Both the position numbers and the translations under genes were made by a program. 64,000 nucleotides of DNA, from the NCBI RefSeq assembly GCF_015319355.1, contig NZ_JADILU010000005.1, forward strand, positions 372,001 to 436,000, written 5' to 3'. The DNA is from Psychroserpens luteus (GTDB taxonomy: Bacteria; Bacteroidota; Bacteroidia; Flavobacteriales; Flavobacteriaceae). Of this stretch, positions 43,835 through 52,979 are shown one piece after another. The notes under the pieces are model-generated. The model did not search any database. It was not told the origin of the DNA and saw only the letters and a program-made list of their open reading frames with translations. Position 1 is the stretch's first letter. The number at the start of each line of letters is the position of its first letter.

Positions 43835-44377
43835 CTATTGAAACAATACATATCTAGGTGGAACGAGTCCGTTTAGTCTCATATAAACTAACATTTGTCC
43901 TCTGTGATGCGTTATATGATCTGCGAGCAATAAGAAAATTTGTCGTTTTGTTCTGTTTAAACCAAAATAGTCTAACTCATCGCCAAGTTGTTTTGTGTCA
44001 AATTGCTTAATTAAATCTATAGTAGAATCAAATGTTTCATTAATCGTAGCAATCATCTCCTTTTTAGATTTATTAGCAACTTTAAATATGGTATCGGTTT
44101 CCCAATCTCTAGATGCTCTTGCGCCTAATAAAGACTGACTATGCCAATCTACTGCATATCCTATATGCATTAAGTTTTCAGCAAAAGTCAATGATTCTGG
44201 AGAAGCTTTAAAGTCGTATTTATCTTCAGGCATTGTTTCAGCTACGAGAATTAAATACTTTCGAGAATTTTCTAATCGTTCTAAAAAGTCCTTAATAAAA
44301 GGATCCTCTTGCGCTAATAATGGTGATGTAAACGAACTGAAAAACACAAAAGTTGTAAGAATTAATAATTGTTTCAT
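43835..44377 (-). CDS. Exported DinB-superfamily (YfiT-like) protein
   Basis: 180 aa with signal peptide ending PLLAQ. A four-helix bundle of the DinB/YfiT metal-dependent superfamily: His residues in LMHIGYAVDWHS and LADHITHHRGQMLVYMR form the expected metal site. Members are thiol transferases or hydrolases; this one is probably periplasmic. Not related to DNA polymerase IV despite the family name. Confidence 0.82.
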   Translation of the reverse strand: MKQLLILTTFVFFSSFTSPLLAQEDPFIKDFLERLENSRKYLILVAETMPEDKYDFKASPESLTFAENLMHIGYAVDWHSQSLLGARASRDWETDTIFKVANKSKKEMIATINETFDSTIDLIKQFDTKQLGDELDYFGLNRTKRQIFLLLADHITHHRGQMLVYMRLNGLVPPRYVLFQ

Positions 44378-44457
44378 AGTGTTTAAGTTTCGTTTAGATA
44401 AAAATTAATAAACCTTACCAATTTTTGAGACCTCAATTGCTCTCAACCAGACCTATT

Positions 44458-44880
44458 TTAGGAATTATGATAGTGAATAGATGTTTTTACATCAGCAAAT
44501 CTTCGGAACATTTCCATCACACCACAGTACGTTTCTATAGACAGATTAACTGCTTTTTCAATTTTGTTCTCGTCTAGCTCATTTCCGTAGAAATGATATT
44601 CAACAGAAACAGTATGATAATATTTAGGATGCTCGTCGGTCAATTCTCCAAAAGTATCAATTCTAAAATCGGAAAACGGTACTTTCATTTTTTTAAGAAT
44701 AGACACCACATCAAGACCAGAACAACCAGCCAAAGATGACAACATTAATGCTTTTGGAGTAAATCCTGAATTGTGACCTCCATTTTCTTGTGAGGTATCT
44801 ATGGTGAGGAGTCTTCCGCTAGGATTATCAGATTCAAACTGTAAGTTTCCTTTCCAATGAGTGACTACTTTATGAGACAT
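44458..44880 (-). CDS. OsmC/Ohr family protein
   Basis: 140 aa. Peroxidatic Cys in LAGCSGLDVVSILKK and second Cys in TYCGVMEMFR. The family reduces organic hydroperoxides. Divergent from an AhpD-like gene, so the pair may serve peroxide stress together (inference). Confidence 0.88.
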   Translation of the reverse strand: MSHKVVTHWKGNLQFESDNPSGRLLTIDTSQENGGHNSGFTPKALMLSSLAGCSGLDVVSILKKMKVPFSDFRIDTFGELTDEHPKYYHTVSVEYHFYGNELDENKIEKAVNLSIETYCGVMEMFRRFADVKTSIHYHNS

Positions 44881-44910
44881 ATCTAAAGAATTTTTCGTTT
44901 ATTGTTAACT

Positions 44911-44918
44911 CAAAAATA
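44911..44918 (-). promoter_or_regulatory. -7 element (TATTTTTG) of the OsmC gene
   Basis: Exact TAnnTTTG on the minus strand, about 30 nt before the start codon. Confidence 0.45.
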
Positions 44919-44938
44919 CCACTAAAAAAAACAAAACT

Positions 44939-45541
44939 ATGGCATTAGTTACTCCTTTATCTGCAGAACACGATCCAGAAACAAAAAAATTAGCAGAATT
45001 TTTTAATGAGACTCTTGGCTTTTGTCCAAACTCAGTATTAACGATGCAACGTCGTCCTGCAATTTCAAAAGCTTTTATCAACCTCAACAAAGCGGTTATG
45101 GCAAATGAAGGTCGAGTAACATCTGCTTTAAAACGTATGATTGCTTGGGTTTCTAGTAACTCAACAGGTTGTCGTTATTGCCAAGCACACGCAATTCGTG
45201 CTGCAGAACGTTATGGTGCTGAGCAAGAACAATTAGATAATATTTGGGAGTACAGAACACACAGTGCGTTTTCTGATGCTGAGCGTGCTGCGCTAGATTT
45301 TAGTTTGGCAGCTTCTCAAGTACCAAACGGAGTTGATGCAGATATCAAAAAACGTTTATATGAACATTGGGATGAAGGTGAAATTGTAGAAATGCTTGGT
45401 GTTATTTCTTTATTTGGTTACCTCAACCGCTGGAATGATTCTATGGGAACAGACATTGAGGAAGGTGCTGTTGAAAGTGGAAACCAATATTTAGGGAAGC
45501 ATGGTTTTGAGGTTGGGAAGCATGATGGGTCTAAATATTAA
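44939..45541 (+). CDS. Carboxymuconolactone decarboxylase/AhpD-like protein
   Basis: 200 aa, all-helical. AhpD-type redox motif with downstream His: STGCRYCQAHAIRAAERYG (Cys-x-x-Cys). LSAEHDPETKKLAEFF and RRPAISKAFINLNKAVM match the peroxidase-related CMD subfamily. Probable disulfide reductase partner in peroxide defence. Next to the OsmC gene and followed at 3 nt by a zinc-ribbon membrane protein gene. Confidence 0.88.
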   Translation: MALVTPLSAEHDPETKKLAEFFNETLGFCPNSVLTMQRRPAISKAFINLNKAVMANEGRVTSALKRMIAWVSSNSTGCRYCQAHAIRAAERYGAEQEQLDNIWEYRTHSAFSDAERAALDFSLAASQVPNGVDADIKKRLYEHWDEGEIVEMLGVISLFGYLNRWNDSMGTDIEEGAVESGNQYLGKHGFEVGKHDGSKY

Positions 45542-45544
45542 AAT

Positions 45545-46057
45545 ATGCAAGATTCTAATTGTCCTAACTGTAAAGAATTGATTTCAAAAATAGAATTTGA
45601 TTGTTCTAACTGTGGATTTCCAACATCTGGAACTGAGAAAGAAAAATCTATTTTTATTGGTAAACAAATTGCAAATAAATCTAAAATTGGAAACGCTAAA
45701 GAGTCTCAAAATAAAGTAAGACTCATTCTTTATATTATAGGTGGATTTCAGATTTTTAATGGTTTTTTAGCTATCTATAGAGACTTTGAAATGGCCGATT
45801 ATATGTTTTATATCATTTTAGGCTTATTATTTGTTGTCTTCGGTTTTCTTTCACCTAGAAAACCATTGGTTTTTATCTCTTTGGCATTAATTCTTCTTTT
45901 AGCATATTATACCTTTCTGTACACAATTGATCCTCAACTTTTATTTCAAGGAATTATTTGGAAATTTGTTGCCATTGCGTTTTTAGGATATGGATTAGTG
46001 AATTCTTTTGAAGAGCACAAGCTTAAAAAGGGAAATAAATTTTTGAATACTAAATAA
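45545..46057 (+). CDS. Zinc-ribbon membrane protein, function unknown
   Basis: 170 aa. Residues 4-25 form a two-knuckle zinc ribbon (CPNCKEL ... CSNCGFP). A ~40-residue linker and four hydrophobic segments (about 58-75, 84-101, 106-122, 132-150) follow, with a Lys-rich end. Zinc ribbon plus helices is common among small envelope proteins of unknown role. It starts 3 nt after the AhpD-like gene. Confidence 0.7.
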   Translation: MQDSNCPNCKELISKIEFDCSNCGFPTSGTEKEKSIFIGKQIANKSKIGNAKESQNKVRLILYIIGGFQIFNGFLAIYRDFEMADYMFYIILGLLFVVFGFLSPRKPLVFISLALILLLAYYTFLYTIDPQLLFQGIIWKFVAIAFLGYGLVNSFEEHKLKKGNKFLNTK

Positions 46058-46081
46058 TAGTATCACGTAAATATTATAATG

Positions 46082-46123
46082 AAACCTCTTTTTTTTCGAT
46101 GCTTCGGAAATTGGAGGTTTTTT
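46082..46123 (+). terminator. Putative terminator after the zinc-ribbon gene
   Basis: AAACCTC and GAGGTTT arms enclose a 25-nt loop that includes the octamer CTTCGGAA; T6 follows. The stem is short for the loop size. Confidence 0.5.
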
Positions 46124-46435
46124 GGTTAAAATGACAAATCTAGTATGACTTATTACATTAATTAAAGCATAAAAATCTCTCTCAACCCTTGTTGATACTA
46201 ACATAGAAAAGAATTAGTACAATCGTGTCCTTTAAAATCGCAGTAAAATGTTAAAATTTGAAGTAAAATAAACACAGTTTAAAATTAAGTAATTGACTGT
46301 CAATTATTTAAAATGTCATTTTCTAATTAGAATTCTTCAATTATGTTTGCTCTTTAAAACAATAAACAATCTTTATATCAAACCATATCACGTTAGAAAG
46401 TATGAGTTGGTCTTAGAATAGCAAAAATATTTATT
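46124..46435. other. Non-coding gap
   Basis: No protein-like ORF on either strand. A TATGTTTG at 46342-46349 matches TAnnTTTG and could start an mRNA for the 63-aa ORF with a ~80-nt leader; nothing else stands out. Confidence 0.4.
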
Positions 46436-46627
46436 ATGGAATTTTGGCAGATAGTTATATTTTATTTTATTGCTCATTTTTTAATCCAATTAGGAATAAC
46501 AATTAGAAGGAATATTATAGAAAATCATAAAACAAAACGATTAGAAATAATAGCAAATTTAGATCGCTCGAAAATTGAAGGTATAGGTTATTATGAAAAT
46601 AAAGATTCTTCGCTTCTCTCTGAATGA
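46436..46627 (+). CDS. Small membrane protein (63 aa) ending in a repeat
   Basis: Hydrophobic N-terminus EFWQIVIFYFIAHFLIQLGI then RRNIIENHKTKRLEIIANLDRS. The final codons (KDSSLLSE) are encoded by the REP-like repeat at 46604-46628, so the original C-terminus may have been replaced. No family recognised. Confidence 0.45.
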   Translation: MEFWQIVIFYFIAHFLIQLGITIRRNIIENHKTKRLEIIANLDRSKIEGIGYYENKDSSLLSE

Positions 46628-46628
46628 C
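46604..46628. repeat. Half copy of a dispersed palindromic repeat
   Basis: AGATTCTTCGCTTC...CTGAATGAC, matching the right half of the full palindrome at 47228-47301 (AGATTCTTCACTTCGTTCTGAATGAC) in the same orientation. Confidence 0.7.
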
Positions 46629-46640
46629 ATTAATAAAACC

Positions 46641-47210
46641 TCAGATGATTTTATTCACTTCCTTTTTCAACTCACCCAAAACTTCCTCCTCAAACCAAGG
46701 ATTCTTTGTCAACCAAAACCGATTTCTCGGACTAGGATGTGGCAACGTAAAATATTTAGGCAAATACTCTTTATAGTTAGCAACTGTTTCCGTCAATGTA
46801 CGTTTGGCTAGTTCTTGCAAGTAATATTTTTGAGCATACATCCCAATTAAAATAACCAATTCCACATTTTCCATATGGTCAAATAAAGGTTGGTGCCATT
46901 GTGGAGCACATTCTTTTCTGGGTGGTAAATCACCACTTTTTCCTTTTCCTGGATAGCAAAATCCCATTGGTATTATAGCGAATTTGGTTTCGTCATAAAA
47001 ATCCTCATCTGTGACATTTAACCATTTACGTAGTTGTTTACCACTTGCATCATCCCAAGGGATTCCTGATTCATGAACTTTTATTCCTGGAGCTTGACCA
47101 ACAATTACAATTTTAGAATCTTGATGTGCTGTAACTATTGGACGTGGACCAAGTGGTAAATGCGCTTCGCAGATTTTGCATTGTCGTATATCGTGTAATA
47201 GTTTTTCCAT
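46641..47210 (-). CDS. Uracil-DNA glycosylase family protein
   Basis: 189 aa from the ATG at 47210; an in-frame ATG at 47231 lies inside the repeat and was rejected. Motifs of the UDG superfamily: CKICEAHLPLGPRP near the N-terminus, IVGQAPGIKVHESG, PMGFCYPGKGKSGDLPPRKEC, LILIGMYAQ and the C-terminal HPSPRN. Removes uracil or another damaged base from DNA, or is a related hydrolase. Bounded on both sides by copies of one repeat; upstream of it (minus strand) lies rsmI. Confidence 0.85.
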   Translation of the reverse strand: MEKLLHDIRQCKICEAHLPLGPRPIVTAHQDSKIVIVGQAPGIKVHESGIPWDDASGKQLRKWLNVTDEDFYDETKFAIIPMGFCYPGKGKSGDLPPRKECAPQWHQPLFDHMENVELVILIGMYAQKYYLQELAKRTLTETVANYKEYLPKYFTLPHPSPRNRFWLTKNPWFEEEVLGELKKEVNKII

Positions 47211-47227
47211 TACTAAAGTGTGTTTTG

Positions 47228-47301
47228 TCATTCAGAAGGAGGAAACGACTGAAGAATCTTTCATAAAAGGAAAGAGATTCTTCACTTCGTTCTGAATGAC
47301 A
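47228..47301. repeat. Full palindromic repeat (REP/MITE-like)
   Basis: GTCATTCAGAA...GAAGAATCT on the left and AGATTCTTC...TTCTGAATGAC on the right, with ~15 nt between. It resembles the widespread bacterial repeat GTCATTCTGAGCGAAGCGAAGAATCT (recollection). Non-coding; supplies the 5' extension of the UDG ORF and the tail of a spurious ORF. Confidence 0.75.
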
Positions 47302-47305
47302 ATAA

Positions 47306-47989
47306 TTAATTACCCTTTGAAGGCTTTCCTCCAACAATAATCACAATCTCGCCTTTTGGTGGTTTATTCGTGTAATGTTCTAAAACTTCTTTTGCAGTTC
47401 CTCTCACAGTTTCTTCGTAGAGTTTTGTGAGTTCTCGAGATACTGAAACAGGACGCTGTTCTCCAAAATATTCACAAAAATGAGTGAGTGTTTTTATGAG
47501 TTTATGCGGACTTTCATAAAAAATGATGGTTCGGGTTTCTTCCGCAAGTAATAACAATCTCGTTTGTCGTCCTTTTTTTACAGGTAGAAATCCTTCAAAT
47601 ACAAATTTATCATTTGGCAATCCAGAGTTTACTAATGCTGGAACAAAAGCAGTTGCTCCAGGTAAACAATCTACTTCAATATCATTTTCTACGCATGCTC
47701 TAGTCAATAAAAATCCAGGATCTGAAATAGCTGGTGTTCCTGCATCACTGATGAGCGCAATTGTAATTCCACTTTTTAATTTCTGAATCAAATTATCAAC
47801 CATTTTATGCTCATTATGCATGTGATGGCTTTGCATTTGTGTACCAATCTCATAATGTTTTAATAGTTTTCCAGAGGTTCGCGTATCTTCAGCTAAAATT
47901 AAATCGACGTCCTTTAAAACTTCAACAGCACGAAAAGTCATGTCTTTTAAATTTCCGATAGGTGTTGGTACAATATAGAGTTTGCTCAT
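47306..47989 (-). CDS. rsmI: 16S rRNA (cytidine1402-2'-O)-methyltransferase
   Basis: 227 aa. SAM-dependent tetrapyrrole-methylase-fold enzyme. Motifs: LYIVPTPIGNLKDMTFRA at the N-terminus, EDTRTSGKLLKHYEIG, ISDAGTPAISDPG, LPGATAFVPALVNSGLP and FYESPHKLIKTL. Modifies C1402 of 16S rRNA. Stop codon lies just after the palindromic repeat. Confidence 0.95.
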   Translation of the reverse strand: MSKLYIVPTPIGNLKDMTFRAVEVLKDVDLILAEDTRTSGKLLKHYEIGTQMQSHHMHNEHKMVDNLIQKLKSGITIALISDAGTPAISDPGFLLTRACVENDIEVDCLPGATAFVPALVNSGLPNDKFVFEGFLPVKKGRQTRLLLLAEETRTIIFYESPHKLIKTLTHFCEYFGEQRPVSVSRELTKLYEETVRGTAKEVLEHYTNKPPKGEIVIIVGGKPSKGN

Positions 47990-48084
47990 TTGGTAAGAGA
48001 TTTCATTTCAAATTTACAATGTTTTCATTTATATTGACGCAACCTTTATAGATATTTAGCATCTTTATAGAAACCAACTGTTTT

Positions 48085-51000
48085 ATGATTGAAAAAATTG
48101 TCCGCTTTACATTTTTCTTCCTTTGCTGTGCACAACTAAACGCACAAACAACAGATTTGTCAATTGTTGCTCAAGCTCAAAGTACAACAGGCACAGACAT
48201 TTCTCAGATTGAAATATTCGCAGATTTTCAATATATAGTGACGATTATAAACTCAGGGAATGCAGTTAGTAATGCTAGTTTTGAAATCATTATGGATGAG
48301 GATTTGCAAAACCTCGCACTTACAAGTATTACCTCTCAAAATAACACAGGAGGCGCTTCTAATGCTGGTGGTTTTAATTTATCTGCATCAAATGTATTGA
48401 CAGGAACGGTTGCAAATTTACCAACGGACTCTAGTGTAGACATAAAAATTGAAGTTACCGCACCTTCATCGGTTGGAGGTATTGCCATAAACGCATCGGT
48501 TTCTCCTCCAAACGGAACAACAGATACGAATACCAGTAACAATCAATCTTTAATTTCTATTGATGTTATTGATATTGATATCAACTTTTCTATTACTCAT
48601 CAACAAATTTCTCCTACGGTAGGAACACCAATACCATCATGGAATTCTCCTGTAACCTATCGATTTACAATTACTAATAATAGTGAGATAGATTTCCCTG
48701 TAGATGCCATTGAAGCGCGATTAACTTTGCTGACTAATTTAGATTATGGACGACCTAATATTCAGCTTTTATCTGTGGAATGTATAGAAGCAACCAATGG
48801 CACAGAATGTCCAAATGTTGCTGGTATATCTGGAAATCCTGTTTTGTTAAGTGCAACTGTAAATCTGTTAACCTATTTGACACCACATGTTTATACTGCA
48901 GGTGGATCTATTACTTTTGAGGTTGTGTATCAATTTTTAGACCCTTCTTGCGCTATAGAATTAAATCCAATTAATGTACAAAGCAGAGTAGAAATCACTT
49001 TGGATCATACTAATTCTGGTAATAGTCTTTCTAATCCAATAGTTACAAATCTTTTAGAATCTCAATTATGTCAAACTACAGATGTTTGCATAGACACCAT
49101 ACAAACAGATCCAGATCCTATAACTTTAGTCAATTGGAACGAAGAAGTCACTTTTGAAACAACCGTTTGCAACAATGGACCATTAGATGCAAATGTTTCA
49201 TTTTTTCTGCAAAATTTAGCTCCAACAATAGAATGGGATATTTTATCTGTAGCGTGTATTGGAACAACAGGAACCATAACTTGTGATGATGTTAATATCA
49301 ATAACAATAACATTTTTTGGGTGAGTGACGCATTTATAATGCCTGTAGATGCAACTGTTACTGTGAGAACAATCGCGGTTTTTCTAGAACCTGATTGCTC
49401 TCCAAGTACTGAGCCTAATCAAGCACTCATTAGAAGTGGTATTAATGTTTTAGAATCAGATATTTTAGATTCTAATATTACAAATAATACTCAAAACGAT
49501 TATGTATCATTGCCAGCAACTTCTGCTTGTGAGACTGTTAATCTTAATGTAACAAAAACACAAATAAACCCAGAATTACCAAATGGCCAATCTGCTCAAA
49601 ACCCTATGGAATTGGGTGAAGTTACTTATGAAATCACAGTAAATAACCCAAGTGATTTAGATACCTTTATTGAATTACAGGAATTTATTCCTGGACCAGG
49701 AATGGTTGCTTATACAGGTACATTAGTATCTGTCGATTGTATATCAACTACAGGAACTGCGTCTTGTTTTGAAATTCTAAATACCAATATTGGTGTAGAG
49801 TTTGATGGCATTCCTCAAGGAGGAGAACCAGATACGTTTTGGGAAATTTTGCCAGAAGATAATTGGAGTTTGCCAGCAAATAGTTCTGTTACTTTTGAGC
49901 TTACTGTACTTTGGGATACCGATTGTTCTGTAAATCCAATTCCTGTAACTAATGCTGTAAATGTAAGTAATGCAAATAGTAATGTAGATAATGACTTAAA
50001 TGATAATGAAGCAGAAGTCGTCACCTTTTTTGCGCCTTGTGTCGATTTGGTGGTTCAAACTTTTCCAGAATTTACTCAAGTAAATGTCAATGAACCTTTT
50101 GATTGGATTATAGATATTACCAACAGTGTAAACAGCTCAAATGCCATAAACATCGCCTTTGAAGATACCGTAAATGATGTGTTTACAATTACAGGAACAC
50201 CAACCTGTGTGGTCACCAACGGAAATGCAACTTGTATCACAAATCTCACAACAAATAACAACAGTGTTACAGGAACTATTGCAAATATGGATGCTGGCTC
50301 AACCATTAGAATTAGAATTCCAGTTACTGCACCAAGTTTTGGAGGTGCTTATAATAATATTGCAATTGCAACACCAGACGACAATGATAATCGCGAAGTA
50401 TCTCCAGAAACTAATACCTCAATTAGTAACATTCAGGTTGTTGCACCAAAACTTCTAAAAAGTTACAACCCTTCAACAATTACAGTTGGAGAGCAGAGCA
50501 CACTAACGTTTACAGTCAATAATCTTTCTGATAATTCATCACAAATCAATATTTCGTTTACAGATGTTTTTCCTTCGGAAATTACGCTAACCTCACAACC
50601 GCAATGGGTCACACAAAATGGCTGTACTGCAAATTTTGTAGGTAATAGTGGAGATAATTTTTCTGGTATTTCAAATTTGATGTTTCCAGAAGGTGTAGCC
50701 TCTTGTACTTTTAGTGTTGATGTGACTTCTAATACTCCTGGAGTTTATCTAAACGATACTAATAATTTTGAAAATCAAAACAATATAGACACGTCCCAAA
50801 CTAATGCAACACTTACCGTTTTAGATGATGGCTCAGATGTTGACATAGAAATACTTAAAAATGTATTTCCTCAAGAAGCTTCCATTGGAGATCAGGTGAC
50901 ATTTCAAATTACAGCCACAAATATTGGTACTACGCAAGCTACAAACATTGAAATTCTTGATATGTTTCCTAATGGGATGAACTTTGTGTCTGCGTCAGCT

Positions 51001-51480
51001 TCCGAAGGAATATTTGATAATTCAACCTTTATATGGACAATTGATGCGCTATCAAGTAATCAATCTGAAACTTTAACTATTGTCGCTCAAGTAACATCAA
51101 GTACAGAGTTATTAAACGTTGCATCACTTAGTTCTTTAAATGAACCAGATAGAGATGCTACTAATAATATGGATGATGCTGAAGTTACTGTTGATAACTG
51201 CTTTTATATCACAGATGGATTATCACCAAATAACGACGGACTAAATGATACCTTCTATATTGAGTGTATTGAAGAGTTTCCAGACAATAAACTTAAAATA
51301 TACAATAGATATGGTGTTCAAATCTATGAAAGTAACAATTACTTAAATGATTGGGACGGTAAACCAAATATGGGAATTCCATCAACATCAGAGAAACTTC
51401 CTGTTGGGACTTATTTCTACATACTAGATTTAAATACTGGACAAAAACCTTTAATAGGTTGGTTGTACCTCAACTATTAA
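48085..51480 (+). CDS. Large T9SS-secreted surface protein with DUF11 domains
   Basis: 1131 aa. Signal peptide ends LNAQ. At least five DUF11-type beta-sandwich repeats follow (for example DLSIVAQAQ..., NSGNAVSNASFEI, NPSDLDTFIEL, NVFPQEASIGDQVTFQITATN). Each strand pair ends with a cysteine-containing SV(E/A/D)CI..T.G motif. The last ~90 residues form a gliding-motility/CHU-type (type B) T9SS C-terminal domain: ITDGLSPNNDGLNDTF, LKIYNRYGVQIYE, LPVGTYFYIL. Secreted through T9SS and retained at or released from the surface; adhesin-like role inferred. Single gene, convergent with the next one. Confidence 0.9.
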   Translation: MIEKIVRFTFFFLCCAQLNAQTTDLSIVAQAQSTTGTDISQIEIFADFQYIVTIINSGNAVSNASFEIIMDEDLQNLALTSITSQNNTGGASNAGGFNLSASNVLTGTVANLPTDSSVDIKIEVTAPSSVGGIAINASVSPPNGTTDTNTSNNQSLISIDVIDIDINFSITHQQISPTVGTPIPSWNSPVTYRFTITNNSEIDFPVDAIEARLTLLTNLDYGRPNIQLLSVECIEATNGTECPNVAGISGNPVLLSATVNLLTYLTPHVYTAGGSITFEVVYQFLDPSCAIELNPINVQSRVEITLDHTNSGNSLSNPIVTNLLESQLCQTTDVCIDTIQTDPDPITLVNWNEEVTFETTVCNNGPLDANVSFFLQNLAPTIEWDILSVACIGTTGTITCDDVNINNNNIFWVSDAFIMPVDATVTVRTIAVFLEPDCSPSTEPNQALIRSGINVLESDILDSNITNNTQNDYVSLPATSACETVNLNVTKTQINPELPNGQSAQNPMELGEVTYEITVNNPSDLDTFIELQEFIPGPGMVAYTGTLVSVDCISTTGTASCFEILNTNIGVEFDGIPQGGEPDTFWEILPEDNWSLPANSSVTFELTVLWDTDCSVNPIPVTNAVNVSNANSNVDNDLNDNEAEVVTFFAPCVDLVVQTFPEFTQVNVNEPFDWIIDITNSVNSSNAINIAFEDTVNDVFTITGTPTCVVTNGNATCITNLTTNNNSVTGTIANMDAGSTIRIRIPVTAPSFGGAYNNIAIATPDDNDNREVSPETNTSISNIQVVAPKLLKSYNPSTITVGEQSTLTFTVNNLSDNSSQINISFTDVFPSEITLTSQPQWVTQNGCTANFVGNSGDNFSGISNLMFPEGVASCTFSVDVTSNTPGVYLNDTNNFENQNNIDTSQTNATLTVLDDGSDVDIEILKNVFPQEASIGDQVTFQITATNIGTTQATNIEILDMFPNGMNFVSASASEGIFDNSTFIWTIDALSSNQSETLTIVAQVTSSTELLNVASLSSLNEPDRDATNNMDDAEVTVDNCFYITDGLSPNNDGLNDTFYIECIEEFPDNKLKIYNRYGVQIYESNNYLNDWDGKPNMGIPSTSEKLPVGTYFYILDLNTGQKPLIGWLYLNY

Positions 51481-51484
51481 TCAT

Positions 51485-52237
51485 TTACTCAAACTTACGT
51501 TCAACAATATTTAGAAAGCGTATTTCAAATTCTTCTTTTCCTGCCCAATTATTATAATCTGGTTTAACAATATCCTTAAGAAGGTGTGATGCCTCTTGAA
51601 AAGAATTGGTCGTATTTAATTGAGATAAAACACGTTCGTAATCTTCAATCTTACCATTAAACAAATGCTTTATAAAGGCTAGTTTATCATTGAGACCTAT
51701 GTTTAATCCGCCATTTTTGAGTTTATCATTTAATGACTTTCTAAAATTCTCATTAGCTTGATCTACAGGTTCAAAAACAGGAATTTCCTCAAAGCCAGCA
51801 GTAATATCTTCTAAATGTGTTTTTGGTGCTTCTGGTGTTTTGAGTTTTTCTTTATCTGCAAAAGCAGTTTCAATCATATCATCTACTTGCTCAGACTCTT
51901 GTGGCATTTGAGCAAACATATCTTTAATTTTCTCCATGACTGGTTCGTAAATACCATCATCTTCTTGTTCATCTAGATTGACATAAATTTTATCGTCATG
52001 CTCAATATTGTCACTTACTTTATTATTAAATGCGGTATCTAACATTCCAAAAAATGAAGAATCGTTTCCAATTGTTGGTAAATGACCTTCAAAATTCTCG
52101 TTTGCGAATTTGAGAACACTTAGTTTTTCATATAAAATTCCAGCTTCTGCATGTAATTTTACAACATCTTCTTTTCCTTTAAGCTTTAAAATTCTATGTG
52201 CAATGCTTATTAAGTCGGCTTCAAGCTTCTTCTTCAT
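51485..52237 (-). CDS. Conserved hypothetical protein (Flavobacteriaceae)
   Basis: 250 aa, cytosolic, acidic. Helical N-terminus (ISIAHRILKLKGKEDVVKLH, then YEKLSVLKF), a long low-complexity acidic linker (~85-170), and a helical C-terminal part with LNDKLAFIKHLFNGKIEDYERVLSQL and FLNIVERKFE. I associate this layout with uncharacterised flavobacterial proteins; no function is known to me. Convergent with the DUF11 gene, 4 nt apart. Confidence 0.75.
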   Translation of the reverse strand: MKKKLEADLISIAHRILKLKGKEDVVKLHAEAGILYEKLSVLKFANENFEGHLPTIGNDSSFFGMLDTAFNNKVSDNIEHDDKIYVNLDEQEDDGIYEPVMEKIKDMFAQMPQESEQVDDMIETAFADKEKLKTPEAPKTHLEDITAGFEEIPVFEPVDQANENFRKSLNDKLKNGGLNIGLNDKLAFIKHLFNGKIEDYERVLSQLNTTNSFQEASHLLKDIVKPDYNNWAGKEEFEIRFLNIVERKFE

Positions 52238-52310
52238 AACTTTTATTTTTTATTCCCGATTAGGTTTTTGATTTTTAATAAATTTGCTTCACCTTTATAA
52301 AAACGAACCA

Positions 52311-52318
52311 TATGTTTG
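52311..52318 (+). promoter_or_regulatory. -7 element (TATGTTTG) of tdk-alr
   Basis: Exact TAnnTTTG; a start near 52324 leaves a ~16-nt leader. A second match, TAAATTTG at 52279-52286, lies 32 bp further upstream and could be an alternative. Confidence 0.5.
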
Positions 52319-52339
52319 TTTTAGTGTTAAAATTACAAA

Positions 52340-52978
52340 ATGTTTCTCGAAAATACAGTAAATCAGAAAGAACAATTTGGATGGATTGAAGTCATTTGTG
52401 GCTCAATGTTTTCTGGCAAAACCGAAGAATTAATTCGCAGGCTTAAACGTGCGCAATTTGCAAAGCAAAAGGTTGAAATTTTCAAACCTGCAGTTGATGT
52501 ACGTTATGATGAAGAGATGGTAGTCTCTCATGATGCCAATGAGATAAGATCTACTCCAGTGCCTGCTGCTGCTAATATTCAAATTTTGGCAGATGGCTGT
52601 GATGTTGTTGGTATAGACGAAGCTCAGTTTTTTGACGATGAGATTGTTAGAGTTTGTAATGACCTAGCTAATAAAGGGATTCGTGTTATTGTTGCTGGGT
52701 TGGATATGGATTTTAAAGGTAATCCTTTTGGTCCTATGCCAAATTTAATGGCTACAGCAGAGTATGTCACTAAAGTCCATGCTGTTTGTACTAGAACAGG
52801 AAATTTAGCACAATATAGTTATAGAAAAGCCTCAAGTGAAGCGCTCGTTTTATTAGGTGAAGTTGACGAATATGAACCGCTTAGTCGTGCAGCGTATTAC
52901 AAAGCAATGTTACGTGAAAAATTACCTCAAATGAAGGTTAATGACCCACAAGAAATCCCAAATAAAGACGGTAAATAA
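52340..52978 (+). CDS. tdk: Thymidine kinase
   Basis: 212 aa, type II (bacterial/human TK1-like). P-loop [15 protein letters not shown] at ~20-35, Walker B-like [10 protein letters not shown] with the catalytic Glu, and lasso loop [18 protein letters not shown]. One of the usual paired zinc cysteines is replaced (HAVCTRTGN). Phosphorylates thymidine for the dTTP salvage pathway. Followed directly by alr. Confidence 0.95.
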   Translation: MFLENTVNQKEQFGWIEVICGSMFSGKTEELIRRLKRAQFAKQKVEIFKPAVDVRYDEEMVVSHDANEIRSTPVPAAANIQILADGCDVVGIDEAQFFDDEIVRVCNDLANKGIRVIVAGLDMDFKGNPFGPMPNLMATAEYVTKVHAVCTRTGNLAQYSYRKASSEALVLLGEVDEYEPLSRAAYYKAMLREKLPQMKVNDPQEIPNKDGK

Positions 52979-52979
52979 A

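Noticed and set aside
45995-46204. 69-codon minus-strand ORF after the zinc-ribbon gene
   Set aside because: It overlaps the gene end and the putative terminator, and its composition is not protein-like.
47113-47337. 74-codon minus-strand ORF rich in Ser/Arg
   Set aside because: It reads the palindromic repeat and parts of the UDG and rsmI genes in the wrong frame.
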